From Neckera pumila (taxonomy: Eukaryota > Streptophyta > Bryopsida > Hypnales > Neckeraceae): DNA of 64,000 nt. The notes under the pieces were generated by a model. The model made no database searches, was not told where the DNA came from, and saw nothing but the letters and a program-made list of their open reading frames with translations. Below are positions 11,994-22,700 of this stretch, one piece after another. Every line of letters starts with the position of its first letter. Position 1 is the first letter of the stretch. A program made the position numbers and the translations under genes. The DNA is taken from NCBI GenBank assembly GCA_963969595.1, contig OZ018411.1:5148501-5212500 (forward strand), in the 5' to 3' direction.

Positions 11994-12560
11994 TTAACCC
12001 TTAAAGGATCAAGGCCTTTTCCCTGTCAAAAAACATTCAAAATTGTCATTTCTATAATAAAGAGTAAAAAATACTGAAATTTCTTTTTTTTACATCAAAC
12101 CGTATGATCTTACACCTAACTAGTATGAAAACGTGTGGAAAAAATTTCAAAATTTTTGACTGCACAAATTGCAAGATTGCTGCATTTTAAGTAGAAAAAA
12201 CAAATTTTTCAACACATTGCGGGACTAGATTATTTGACTTTGAACTTTCTTAACTTTAGTTTTTTGCACTACACTTTAAATCTTTATGGTAGAGAATTGA
12301 ATTGAGAGTCTAGAAAAAAAAAATTCAAAAAACTTTAATTTCATTCTTTAAAAAATTGTTAAATAGAGGTAGGTAAGAGATAGAAGAAAAATCTAAATTA
12401 TTAGTATCTCTAAGATGAAATTAAAATGCACTAGTTCCAATGATGAGATTTTTGTTAAGTGGAAGTAGGGTTTTTCTATCTTAAAAAAGTTTCAAAAAAT
12501 CAAGACAAAATTGAGATTGTAAGTATCTACCTGAAGGGAAAATAGTCCTTTAGAGGTTAA
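11994..12560 (+). mobile_element. TTAA-ended TIR element, copy R6 (subfamily 1)
   Basis: It starts TTAACCCTTAAAGGATCAAG and ends AGTCCTTTAGAGGTTAA. The interior matches R1 over the 5' half, including CAAAATTTTTGACTGCACAA versus the R1 counterpart near 290-310. Non-coding, about 0.57 kb. Confidence 0.65.
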
Positions 12561-12840
12561 GCTATAAGTACCGATAAAGCCACGAGTATCGGTTAAATCT
12601 TGATTATTGATAAAGCTATGAGTATTGCTATAAATCAAGAAGTATTTTGAAGCATGCTAAAGGTCATGAAATATTTTGATCCTTATAAAAAGAAATTCTA
12701 AAAATTCTAAATCAAGTTAATGAATTAAAATTCAACCAAAAATGAAATGATTTTGTGTAGGGCCTAGTGAATTTGATCCTAACTTACAGTACTCATCCGT
12801 CTTTCATTTTGGCCATTTCCTGTTGTCCTTGAATGAAAGA
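12561..12840. other. Intergenic DNA, nothing recognised
   Basis: AT-rich sequence with a small internal echo (ACCGATAAAGCCACGAGTATC / TTGATAAAGCTATGAGTATT). No gene or complete element is visible. Confidence 0.5.
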
Positions 12841-13113
12841 AAAAATTTCGTAGATGAAATCTACTATTTTATGTGCCTTAGAGCATCTCCATTAAGTCAT
12901 CCCTATCTCCATCTAGATGAAGGCGGAGCAAATATGAGGATAGAAAATGTCTCCCCCATCAATATTGCTCAATATATAAAAAAGTGATTTTAAGTTCTAC
13001 ATAAATTTTTCCCTATATTGAATTGGGCCTTGCTTCCTCTAAACTGTTAAAGATGTGGGACTTGAGTACGTGTAGGTAGTTTTTTCCCAAAATCTAAATG
13101 AAATACATAGGTA
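12841..13113 (-). mobile_element. GAGCATCTCC-type MITE, copy A (uninterrupted)
   Basis: From TAGATGAAATCTACTATTTT through GCCTTAGAGCATCTCCAT to CATAGGTATGTGGG this is an inverted, diverged copy of 14,458-14,730 plus the sequence beyond 15,428. It reads straight across the point where copy B carries a LINE insertion. GAGCATCTCC termini are common among plant MITEs. Only one terminus is clear here; the right end fades at about 13,113. Confidence 0.65.
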
Positions 13114-14457
13114 TGTGGGACATTAAATTGTGCCATCAAAGGTGGGCCCTACATTGAGCTATCTATGTCATGACAATAGGACTTGACCGAGATTGCGGAG
13201 GCGAGGGTGGAGCTGCAGGATTGCACCCCCAATAGAACTACGGGAACGTGTTCCCCACAAAACTACAGGACCGCAATTCAATTTCATTGTGCTATGGGTC
13301 CTGCACATAACAAATATGACAACAATTTTAGGATTTTAGATGGTGCTTTTAGGTTTTAGGAGGGCATGTTAGAGTTTAGGGTGTCTTTTTTTAACACCCT
13401 ACATGGCTGAGCTCCTATGACATATCCCATATGGATTGTTTTACCCCCTACTATCCCTCATGTATATAAAGAACTCTTCTCCTCAATTCTAAATGCAAAT
13501 CAAAAATGGTTTTTGAAGAAAAGTGAGAACTTTCAAAATGACAATTTAATATCCTGTAGAGAAGGACAACATCCAAACAATTTTTTCAACTTCTACTAAA
13601 ACAATATTTTTGTTTCAATCAAGACAACCATTTTCAAAGTTCTTGTAGGATGTACAAGCAACAAGATCTCTTTAATAAAAAATTTCATAACTCTAAATCA
13701 GCTGAAGTGTTTATTGTAAAACAACATTTAGAATAAAATTACATTTATTTTGTATGACTTATATTTTTTTTTAAATTTAGAGCTTGTGCGTTTATCATTC
13801 TACACAAATCATGTAGCATTAATCTCTAATATTTTCAGAAGAATTAATCCCTGTTCTATAACATCTATAACTCTTCAATCTCTTCTATTACATTTTTGAG
13901 TCATTTTGCAGGTACTCGTCATGCATGTTTTCTTCCTATATCACAATATAATCAATTTTCACCCTTTCAACTCCAAATTCTACACTTGTCACAATGCAAA
14001 ACCTTATACCTCACAATCTTCAGCGCATTAGGATACATCAAAGCAAATTTGGGTTTAGAACTACACGGACTGCAATTGTGGACTAGGGCAATTTTTAGAT
14101 GTGTCTACTTTATATTTTTTTGTAAAAGCTTGAAGTAAATTGTATTAAAACTGAATGAAACATATTATTTGTAATATTGAACATGTTACAGTTAACTACA
14201 TTCTTTTGTCATATTAGCGAAGGTGCAAAATTCGTATCTTCTAAAAGTAATATTACATCAAAATTTTGTTTTTGTGGAAATTATTAAAATTCTATATAAC
14301 AATATTTCAACCTAAATTAAAATAGTGTGACTTTGGTAAATTAGTGCTACGTGCTCCAGGAGGACAAATTAGTGTAGTTCCAAGACATATCTTGAGATAC
14401 AAAACAAATTCATATTACAAAATTCCATACTATCATATGATTGAATGTTTGACCACA
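13114..14457. other. Intergenic DNA between two inverted MITE copies
   Basis: Contains a moderately GC-rich patch (about 13,190-13,290, GGAGGCGAGGGTGGAGCTGC) and otherwise AT-rich sequence. Open frames at 13,417-13,599 and 13,896-14,138 (+) have no recognisable motif or splice support. No element termini were resolved. Confidence 0.4.
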
Positions 14458-14711
14458 AGAGCATCTCCACTAGAGGTACTTCCTATACCTATGTATTTCA
14501 TTTAGATTTTGGAAAAAAACAGTCTACACTTGGATTCCACATCTTTAAAAGTTTAAAAGAGGCAAGGCCCAATTTAGTAGGAAGAAATTTATATAGGACT
14601 CAAAATCACCTTTTTGTATATTGAGCAACATTGATGGGGAGGAGCATTTCCTATCTCCATATTTGCTCATAGATGGAGATATGGATAGAGAAGACTTGAT
14701 GGAGATGCTCT
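14458..14711 (+). mobile_element. GAGCATCTCC-type MITE, copy B
   Basis: 254-bp element with inverted ends AGAGCATCTCCACTAGAGG and, on the other strand, AGAGCATCTCCATCAAGTC. The interior matches copy A in inverted orientation (for example ATACCTATGTATTTCATTTA and TGTATATTGAGCAACATTGA). Non-coding. The family (PIF/Harbinger or Mutator type) cannot be decided from these ends. Confidence 0.75.
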
Positions 14712-14729
14712 TAAGGCACACTAAATTAT

Positions 14730-15427
14730 AAATTTTTTTTTAACAAATGGGAAACCCATTGGATTAAAAGGAAACTAAAACACAATGGTCAAGCCTTAGC
14801 AGCTAGACAAAAGGAGCCAAATATAATCAACTCAAATAAAAAACAAAAAAGAAAGGAACACTCTGGAGGGCACACTCTGTTCTAGAATACCTCCTTATCA
14901 CCTTTTCTACAAGTCAAGAAAGAATATTGAAGTTAGCTACACTCAAACCTAGTATGGAACTTGTCAGACAGATGAGGGTGATGGCGGACTCCACACTGCA
15001 CTTTTATTTGCGCCGCATGCCCCACAACTAAAAATGCTTCCCACAATACTTGTTGAACTTTATCTCGAGGCCAAGAAGAATTGGCAAATATCTAACTATT
15101 CCATGAAATCTAAATAATCCATAATGTTTGACCTCACAATAGAGTCCACATAATCCTAAGGTTGGAAAAGCTACGTGGAAGCATAGTACAAAAGATACAT
15201 TGGGTTGAACTGAACCAATGTCAGGTCTCAGAACCGGCTATTCTCCCCGAATGTGGTAAAGAATCAACTATGTGAACTTCCAAATGTCCTGAGCATGAGA
15301 TGATTGGTAGAATCTATGTATTGGTGTTTCTTCTAAGTTGTCTACACTACAATTACACCTGCCATCAAAAAAGTTGGGTTGATACGTGCTCTCCATGAAT
15401 CAACCGCCACCACGTTGTGCCAAACGG
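14730..15427 (-). pseudogene. 5'-truncated LINE fragment with zf-RVT-like region
   Basis: On the minus strand, sequence after 15,360 encodes CNCSVDNLEETPIHRFYQ then SSHAQDIWKF, the Cys-rich pattern followed by HA..IW of the zinc-binding region (zf-RVT) after plant LINE reverse transcriptases. Further on, in another frame, FANSSWPRDKVQQVLWEAFL resembles the conserved tail of the same region, with stop codons and a frameshift between. The minus-strand 3' end is CCATTTGTTAAAAAAAAATT, a poly(A) tail. ACTAAATAGT (15,428-15,437) and ACTAAATTAT (14,720-14,729) flank it as a 10-base target-site duplication. Dead non-LTR retrotransposon. Confidence 0.8.
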
Positions 15428-15477
15428 ACTAAATAGTAGATTTCATCCAACGAGAAAATTCCTTACAACACGACATT

Positions 15478-15955
15478 GGGAAGTACCCCCTCCACTGTGT
15501 CAGTGTTGTTGCAATACTGTTTCATGGGGCCCGTAGTCCAGTAAAGAAACTTTACTATTACAGTATTGACGACAGTACTGCAACAGTATAGTTTCAATGG
15601 ACGGCTAGGGGGGATTGACCCCTCTATTGCCCCAAGTTTTACCCTTGCAGAAAACACTGAAATATCTTTATATGCCACATTTGATGAAATTCGAAATTTT
15701 TGAATTCATATTTGCAATCAGAGGCCTCGAATTAGTGAAGGGACATGAAGAAATTCAAAATTTGAGCAGCACAAAATAGGGGATAATTTTTACATTTACC
15801 CTTCCAATGGAGCAATAGAGGGGTCAGTCCTCCTTGGCCTCAATGGACCCATTGAAACTATATTGTTGCAGTACTGTCTCAATACTGTAATAGTAAAATT
15901 TCTTTACTGGACTGCAGCCCTATGAAACAAACTGTTTCAATGGGGGGTACTTTCC
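15478..15955. mobile_element. MITE with about 150-bp terminal inverted repeats
   Basis: GGGAAGTACCCCCTCC at the left is matched, inverted, by GGGGGGTACTTTCC at the right. The arms (15,478-15,635 and 15,809-15,955) pair almost throughout, including GTCCAGTAAAGAAACTTTAC / ACTATTACAGTATTGA and GACCCCTCTATTGC. The roughly 170-bp spacer has no coding content. No target-site duplication is obvious. It ends about 230 bp upstream of the AP1S ATG and is absent beside the inverted AP1S duplicate. Confidence 0.85.
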
Positions 15956-16184
15956 TGATGGACAGTTGAGGTGAGTGAGTGGTCAACAAGAGGGGTGGAT
16001 GAATATGGTGTGAAGGCCCGCACTCATGAGTGTTGCGACTCCAGCTTGCAGGGACGTCGCACGGGCTTGGATCCCCTGTTCGCACAAGCTCGTCCTCACT
16101 GCCGCTGCCGTTGCTCGGATCCATCCCGACCTTTGCCGACCTCGGGCGATCTCTCGCTTGCGCTTAATCGACGTCTCCGTCACA
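15956..16184 (+). promoter_or_regulatory. AP1S promoter/5' leader
   Basis: GC-rich sequence directly before the AP1S start, containing the palindrome-like GCACTCATGAGTG near 16,019-16,031 and the leader ending ACGTCTCCGTCACA before the ATG. From 16,015 it is duplicated in inverted form at 11,369-11,845. The transcription start is not determined. Confidence 0.6.
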
Positions 16185-18515
16185 ATGGTACGCTCTTTCT
16201 TGCATTTTTCAGAAATGAGTTACGCATCTAGCCCTAACACGAATTTCGTCAGCATTCACAGGCTGTCCCGCGCGTGTTTGAGTTTTAAGGTCTACCTGAA
16301 ATTGAAGGGCATAATTGCGATTGGTGAAATTGCTCAATACGCTCTTTGGTCGCATTTGTGCTTTCGTGATTGCAAGTGAGGACCGTCGTTTTCGCTAGAA
16401 TCAGCAGATCTTAGTTGTCTTAGCTTGGATGGAGTGAAGTGGGAGATTTTTGCGTTTGTTAGGCATGGGTTATTAGTACATTGGAGTGGAGGACCTTAGG
16501 GTTAGGTTTATACGCCTTCAGAAGAGCTCGCTTCGCTCATTCAAAGTACCTTTTGAATGTTTTTTGATTATAAATATTATAAATCGTGCCGAAGACCTAT
16601 TAGCTTCATAATGGAGATGTTTACACTGGTCATTTTCGCACTGCATTTTGTGTGCAATTATTAACACCTGACGACTGATCGTGCTGTTTCTTAGTTAGCG
16701 ACGCACGAGTTCGTAATCATGACATAGGCTTGTCGTTAAGAAGAAATATCTGTCCAGGTTAGATTGGAATGAATTTAACAGAAAGTTCATTCTGGGCTGT
16801 GTCCAGATTATGTGAGCTAACGAAAAAGTGTATCATCAGAATTCTGCATTCCGCAAGAGTACTTTTCGCTCAGAGCCCAGATTGACATATGTCAGCCAAA
16901 TGTCTTGGCCCTTTTACTTGCTGTTTTCCGCCAGAAAATTTGCATTGAGACTTTAGCACCGCGACAGTTCTCAAATTGAAAGCCATTAGGATGGAATTGG
17001 AAACTATTTTGAATGCTTGAAACACATAGAAAAATCTTGATATAGTATACCATGCAGATCCACTTCGTATTGCTGATCAGCCGGCAGGGCAAAGTAAGGC
17101 TTACGAAATGGTATTCGCCGTATACTCAAAAGGAGCGCACCAAGGTACTTTGTCGCTCCAATTGTTTCAAGGAAGCAGAGCTATGTATGATAGTTGCAAA
17201 AGTCGCAGAGTGATTATTTGTGTTTATGAACTTGAGATTTAGAAAATATGCATTGATAGAAGGGGCGCTGTTACAGGTCATTCGTGAACTAAGTGGTATG
17301 ATCCTTTCTCGTGGCCCAAAACTTTGTAACTTCCTGGAGTGGAGGGGCCTGAAGGTTGTCTACAAGCGGTAACTACCTGCTTTCACTTGAAATTTATTTA
17401 CTTATGAGCAGATGATGTGGTCATTTTCGATGTATCAGTTATAACGTCCTTCCAGTGCTGCATTTGATCTATGCTAAGGAGTGACTTATTTGATGTTCTC
17501 GGTTTAGTTTTACTTACGGATTATATAAAGACTATGTCTGAATGAACAGGTATGCGAGCTTGTACTTCTGCATGTGTGTGGATGCAGATGATAACGAGTT
17601 GGAAACTCTAGAAATCATCCACCACTTTGTTGAGATTCTTGATCGCTACTTTGGCAATGTAAGTCTTCGTACGTGTCAAAGAAAGCCTACACATTGCTCT
17701 GCTAGCAAGAGTTCTACTGTAGGGCTCTTCTATTACAAATTATTGGTGATTGATGTCCAAAGCAAGTCCTTGTGAAGCATGAGAGATACTGGCTAAGCTC
17801 AGTGAGGATGCTCTTTGCAGGTTTGTGAGTTGGATCTCATCTTCAACTTTCACAAGGTTTGTTCTGCCTTTTGATCATTCTGGTCTTTTCTCAAGAACAA
17901 CCTAGGTGCTCTTCGTGTTGAACGATGCTCAATGGCCAATGATTTAGCGTTTTTTGGTGTCCAGATGTCAAATTTTCACTTGAGACATTTCTGGCCGTGT
18001 TTCAGTGCAGTGCTGAATGTGTTGAGTTCCTTTGTGCTTACTCATGCAGGCTTACTACATACTAGATGAAGTGCTCATTGCTGGAGAGCTTCAGGAAACT
18101 AGTAAAAAGTCCGTGGCCCGTGTGATTGCTGCCCAGGTATATTTTTATTCCTTCTCATTGTCCTTCCACATCGTAACCGCTCTTACTTTTGTACCTCAAT
18201 ATCCCGACATGCAAAGTTTCAACTATTTGCCTCTTATGGAGTTTGCCTATTGTTTCATAAGGAGTTCAGGTCTCTGCAGTGAAATCATATCTCCCTTTGT
18301 GAACAAAGCAAGACAAGTTTAAATTGTATCCAAGCTTTTTGTAAGCCTGCTTCTGAATTTGTGTGAAGTCATTATCATGCTTGTTCTTTTTTGAACCTCT
18401 GAGCTTGTCGACTTCATATTGATATGGTTAAATCACATTGCAGGATACGTTGATTGAGCATGCAAAAGAGCAATCGAATTCTTTGTCCAACATCATTGCA
18501 CAAGCGACCAAGTAG
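16185..18515 (+). CDS. AP1S: AP-1 complex subunit sigma (clathrin adaptor small chain)
   Basis: Small chain of the trans-Golgi/endosome clathrin adaptor AP-1. Seven exons: 16185-16187 (ATG only), 17058-17144, 17277-17368, 17550-17658, 17821-17856, 18050-18136, 18444-18515. They join to 161 residues, the normal family length. Hallmarks: [20 protein letters not shown] at 2-21, [90 protein letters not shown], and the C-terminus [11 protein letters not shown]. All splice sites are GT-AG and phases agree. [13 protein letters not shown] and GELQETSK fit sigma-1 (AP-1) better than sigma-2, as far as I can judge by eye. The first exon contributes only the initiator codon, followed by an 870-bp intron. 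Confidence 0.97.
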
Positions 18516-19714
18516 AGTACTTTTGTGCTGGGCATTTTACATTAGGTGCTGGATGAGATGTCATCGCTGATCTGTAGACAAATTTTCAACTCGATAGTTC
18601 TGAGCAGGTTGACTGTTCATTCTTGGAAGTTCCAACAATTATATAGTTGCTAGGTATGATGGCTACACAATTATTAGGGTCTTAGTGTGTTAGTAAATTG
18701 TTAGTCATCTTTGTGGTTGTAGACCTCTGCTCAACTCTGTAGTTGTTTGTAGAAAGTTCACATAGTGAGATATTTCTTCTCTGAATTACTTTTTACTCTT
18801 AATCCATCACAGCTTTTCATTACTGAAAATGGGGTTTGCAGTTTAGGCAAGTTCGTATGAATGCATTTCTGATAACATTTTTTGAAACTTTAATGTGAGT
18901 TCTTCTAGCTTTCCTGTGAGACGATTTACAAAAGAAGAAAATTGTAGTTACAGTTTTTTTCAATTTCTCTAAATTTTCGAGCAGCGAATAAGAATGTTTT
19001 AAAATGTTAAAAAAAAAAATCTCTTGAAATAGACCGCTATCTACAAGGAAAGCTTTCTTTTTCATGTAATTCTTATTAGCGAGGTTTAAAGAAATACGAG
19101 GAGTTTGAGCAATCAAGGAACCTTGTAGAAGTTTCATATGGGCCAATTTGAACTTCATGATCTCAGAGATGCTGAAGGCATAGACTCTGAAAATTGGTGG
19201 AGAAGTCAACAGTCAAGTTACAGACAACATCCTGCAGTGAAAGAGCCAAAGAGATTACAGATTTGTCTGCTCCAACTCCACCACATTTTCAATATGTGTT
19301 GTTTTGTGGCAATTTTATTCAAAACAAAGGACCTCTGGCTATCATTTGGGGACAAACAGTAACTTAGGTCTAGTGGCCATCTCGTCTTCAGTATCTTACT
19401 CCCACAATATCAGTATTGAAGGACTTGACCAAGGTGACACTGACCTCAAAACTCATACACTGAATAGTCTTTCCTGGCTGCAGCAATGCCAAGCGCATTT
19501 TCAAATGGTATTTTCGAATACAAGTCCATCATCGAATGGTGAGGTGATGTGAGCAGACAATCTCGTAGATCAACTGGCCCCCCTGAAAGTCTTGAACGCT
19601 TGAATAATTTCTGAAGTTACTACATAGGTGTGACCCAGTAGAGGTGTCACAAGATCTGCACCAGCGCGAGCCAAGCCCAACATCAGCAACTCCATCATCG
19701 GTCTTAGGCCTCAG
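18516..19714. other. 3' region of AP1S and unassigned DNA
   Basis: The first few hundred bases are likely AP1S 3' UTR. Between about 19,120 and 19,700 the minus strand holds short open pieces, for example one beginning MMELLMLGLARAGADLV near 19,690 and another ending IVGVRY near 19,390. They lie downstream of the FAAP100-like gene and could be its 3' UTR or a decayed gene. No family is recognised. Confidence 0.35.
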
Positions 19715-22700
19715 CTAAATGCACAGGGGTGTCGCTGAAGGGAAAAATGGATTCAGAGTACACCCAGACCTCTTCAATACCACATTTTCAGTTCTCGCAC
19801 CGAGGCCCAAGGAACACATGTATCCAGCTCATATCTGAGCTCACTCTGCACTCTCACTCACAACACTCTGTTATATATCACAAGAAGTAGCACACAAATG
19901 TGATGATAAGGAGTTCAAGGAATGTGAAAAGGTTGCCCGATACACTCTACCCTCTTTAAGTGCACTGCCTGCGTGGGGACATATGACTTCTAAACGTGTT
20001 TAAGTTGAGTTATCCAATCAATTGAACACAACATGAGAGATTCACAAGATACGCAAGCAATGTCCAATTAAAAAGTACGCAGTTAGTGAGGAGCATAGAA
20101 ACCGACTGACCTTGAGTTGGAGGTGTATTATGTCTTTGAAACTTCTTCCACAAATTCAAGGCTTCCCTCGCACGTTGAGCAAGAGCCTGAACTTCATTCA
20201 GCCTTGCCACGAAATGCATCCTCTCATTCCTGTGCAATGATACCACCTCCTCTCCGTTGGCACCCAGCGCTTCAGCATTCAAGCCCATCAGTTGCCGGAG
20301 TAATGCCTCTCGCAACAGGATCCCTAGTAGAAGGCAGGGTGTTTGAATCTTTAGCACGGACTGCAACTCACCTCCCTGGCCTCTTCGCCCATCAATTGAC
20401 ATTGCAACTGTGTCTCCTCCCTGCAATGTAAGCCTCAGCCTCTTCCAATCCTGTAGCACAATTCCATTAAAATGTTGTGACAAACAACGATAAAGGATAC
20501 TATTCGTAGCAATTTAACATCTGTAGTGAGTGTAATTTTGGGAGATCACTGTAGATCTGTGGGGAGATCGTTGGCAACAAGAATCAAACTCTCTTGAGAT
20601 CAACTTTCTATCACTATGTACAAATTTTTAAGCGATCGTGCAAAGAGGGAGGTTGTAGATCAATATAGTAGACAACCCCATTTCCTTTCACAGACCAATG
20701 GCCATCGGCGTTCAGCCAAGCCATGCTTACACCACTAGCTAATTAAAGGGCAACCAAGTGCATGAAATATGAGTTGCTGTTTGGTAACAAGGGTATTATT
20801 AGAGACAGGATCAGGACCCCGATGGTTTTAGTATCCTCTACTTAATTGCAGGAAAGAAAACCACTCTAGAGTCAATTACTGAAGCAACAAACAGTTTCCG
20901 CTCACGGTCATGATACGGCATGCATATTGGCTGACCAGAAAACAGCGTTCTGTCCTTAAGATAATGCTTGGTAAGTAAAGCTCAGTAAAGAAGAAGAATC
21001 ACTAGAAGGAAAAGGACTGGTACCGTGGAAGTAGACGGTTGCTGTAATAAATAACGTAGAAATCCATTTTGCCAATCAGCTGCGCCATTGACGATTATAC
21101 TGACTGGGCTGAAACTCCAGGTCAGTTCACCAGAGAATGGTCCAAGCGTATCAGAATCCGCCAGGTCCAATTTTTCAATCCCTTCCATGTCTGCCATCAC
21201 TGACACTGTCACAGTCAGCAAAGTCGCAATGACGTCGTCCAACAACATCATTTCTATGCGATAATCTAAGACGGTTTCAGTACAATTAGACTGTTTCAGG
21301 AACGTTTAGACAACGGTATAAAGACCCTTTTCCATGATTCATGGGGAGTTCTCCCTGCAGTCATAGTGGTTATATGGAGGCCTCCCCATGACACATAGGG
21401 ACACCTCTAAGTTATATGATCACTATGAACTTAGATTTTCAGGCTCCAAGCAAGTGAGAGCCCATCAAAAGGTCATACCTGCGAAGGACACTTGAGGCTT
21501 CAAATTCTTACTTCCACTACGAGCCAGTATCCATGAAGTGTGGCCCAGAGTTGACTGTGGACACTGGAGTAGTGAAAAGAGGTCAATCCGCTGACGCAGA
21601 AGTACAATACATCCTGCACTTGATGCTCTCCCAAGGTCAGATCCTCTAGAATTCGGTAACAACGCCTTGTGGGAGTCATGGATGTGGCAGAGATAGATAG
21701 TAGCCATTACTGAACCCCATGGACCACCAGGAAGGTTTACGTGGATCCAATGGTTCCATTGAAACCCAACTGGTAAGCCATGGCCATTGTTAATGGTGAA
21801 AGAATACTGGGAAGTAGGACTCGCAGTTGAGAGACAAGTTTGGAGCTCCAGAACACAAGACCAGTATTGAGAGAGAGGAGTTCTACTGTGATTTATCAAG
21901 GCGATGTCCAGACGTGTTTTAAAGTATTTATACGTACTTCTATCTACAAAGTTGGATGGTTTTCTCGAGCTGGGGAAGCCTCCAAAACTTAGCTGGTCAC
22001 TTCCAAGCGACGAGGACGGAACAGGAGTAGCAATAAGTGTACACCCAAGCGGTGTTGCAATTTCACTCTTGGGACTATTGGGGATAATCGTCTTGAAAGC
22101 AGTCTTTTGCTTATGAGTCGCAAAATCACGAGCCCTAGGTAAAGCCAGGGCCAGTTCATTCATAGCCAGGGTCAGCGCTTGTTCATGACTTTGTATAGCA
22201 TCCCTGCAAGATTCAGCATCTGCTATCGACTGCAACAACACCTGCAATAAAATAAAATAAACATATCATCATCTCCTGCTAATTAACGTGTCACTTTCAA
22301 AATTTGAAGCCTGTATTTTAAGGTAAAATCTGACAAACCAAGACAATCTCATAGAATCTGCAACTTGAACCCTGCGTACCAGTATTACGTTTAGAAGCAG
22401 AAGCAGTTTGGCAAGGAAAGTGTTGCAAAATAGTCACCCTGAAGTCACCCGAAAAACTAACCTTCACAGATCTCCCAGAGTGAGCTTTGAGGGAATCCAA
22501 ACAGCTGTCGACTCCAGCCGAAATTGATGAACCAATTTGCTTGGATGTTTTGATACTGAAGAGTCTTCCAGCTTCTGTCAATGCCACTAGTGAATGAGTT
22601 CCATTGTAAGTAAATAGCCCTGGTCCAGTGATAGCAGCAACGTTTGAGACAGAAATTCTCTGAGATGGTAACTTCATCGGTGACTTATTAGCTGGCGAGG

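Noticed and set aside
19700..19734. Ankyrin-like TPVHLAEA reading on the minus strand
   Set aside because: It is stopped by TAA after a few codons and no other ankyrin motifs surround it; the same bases fit a short last exon of the FAAP100-like gene in another frame.
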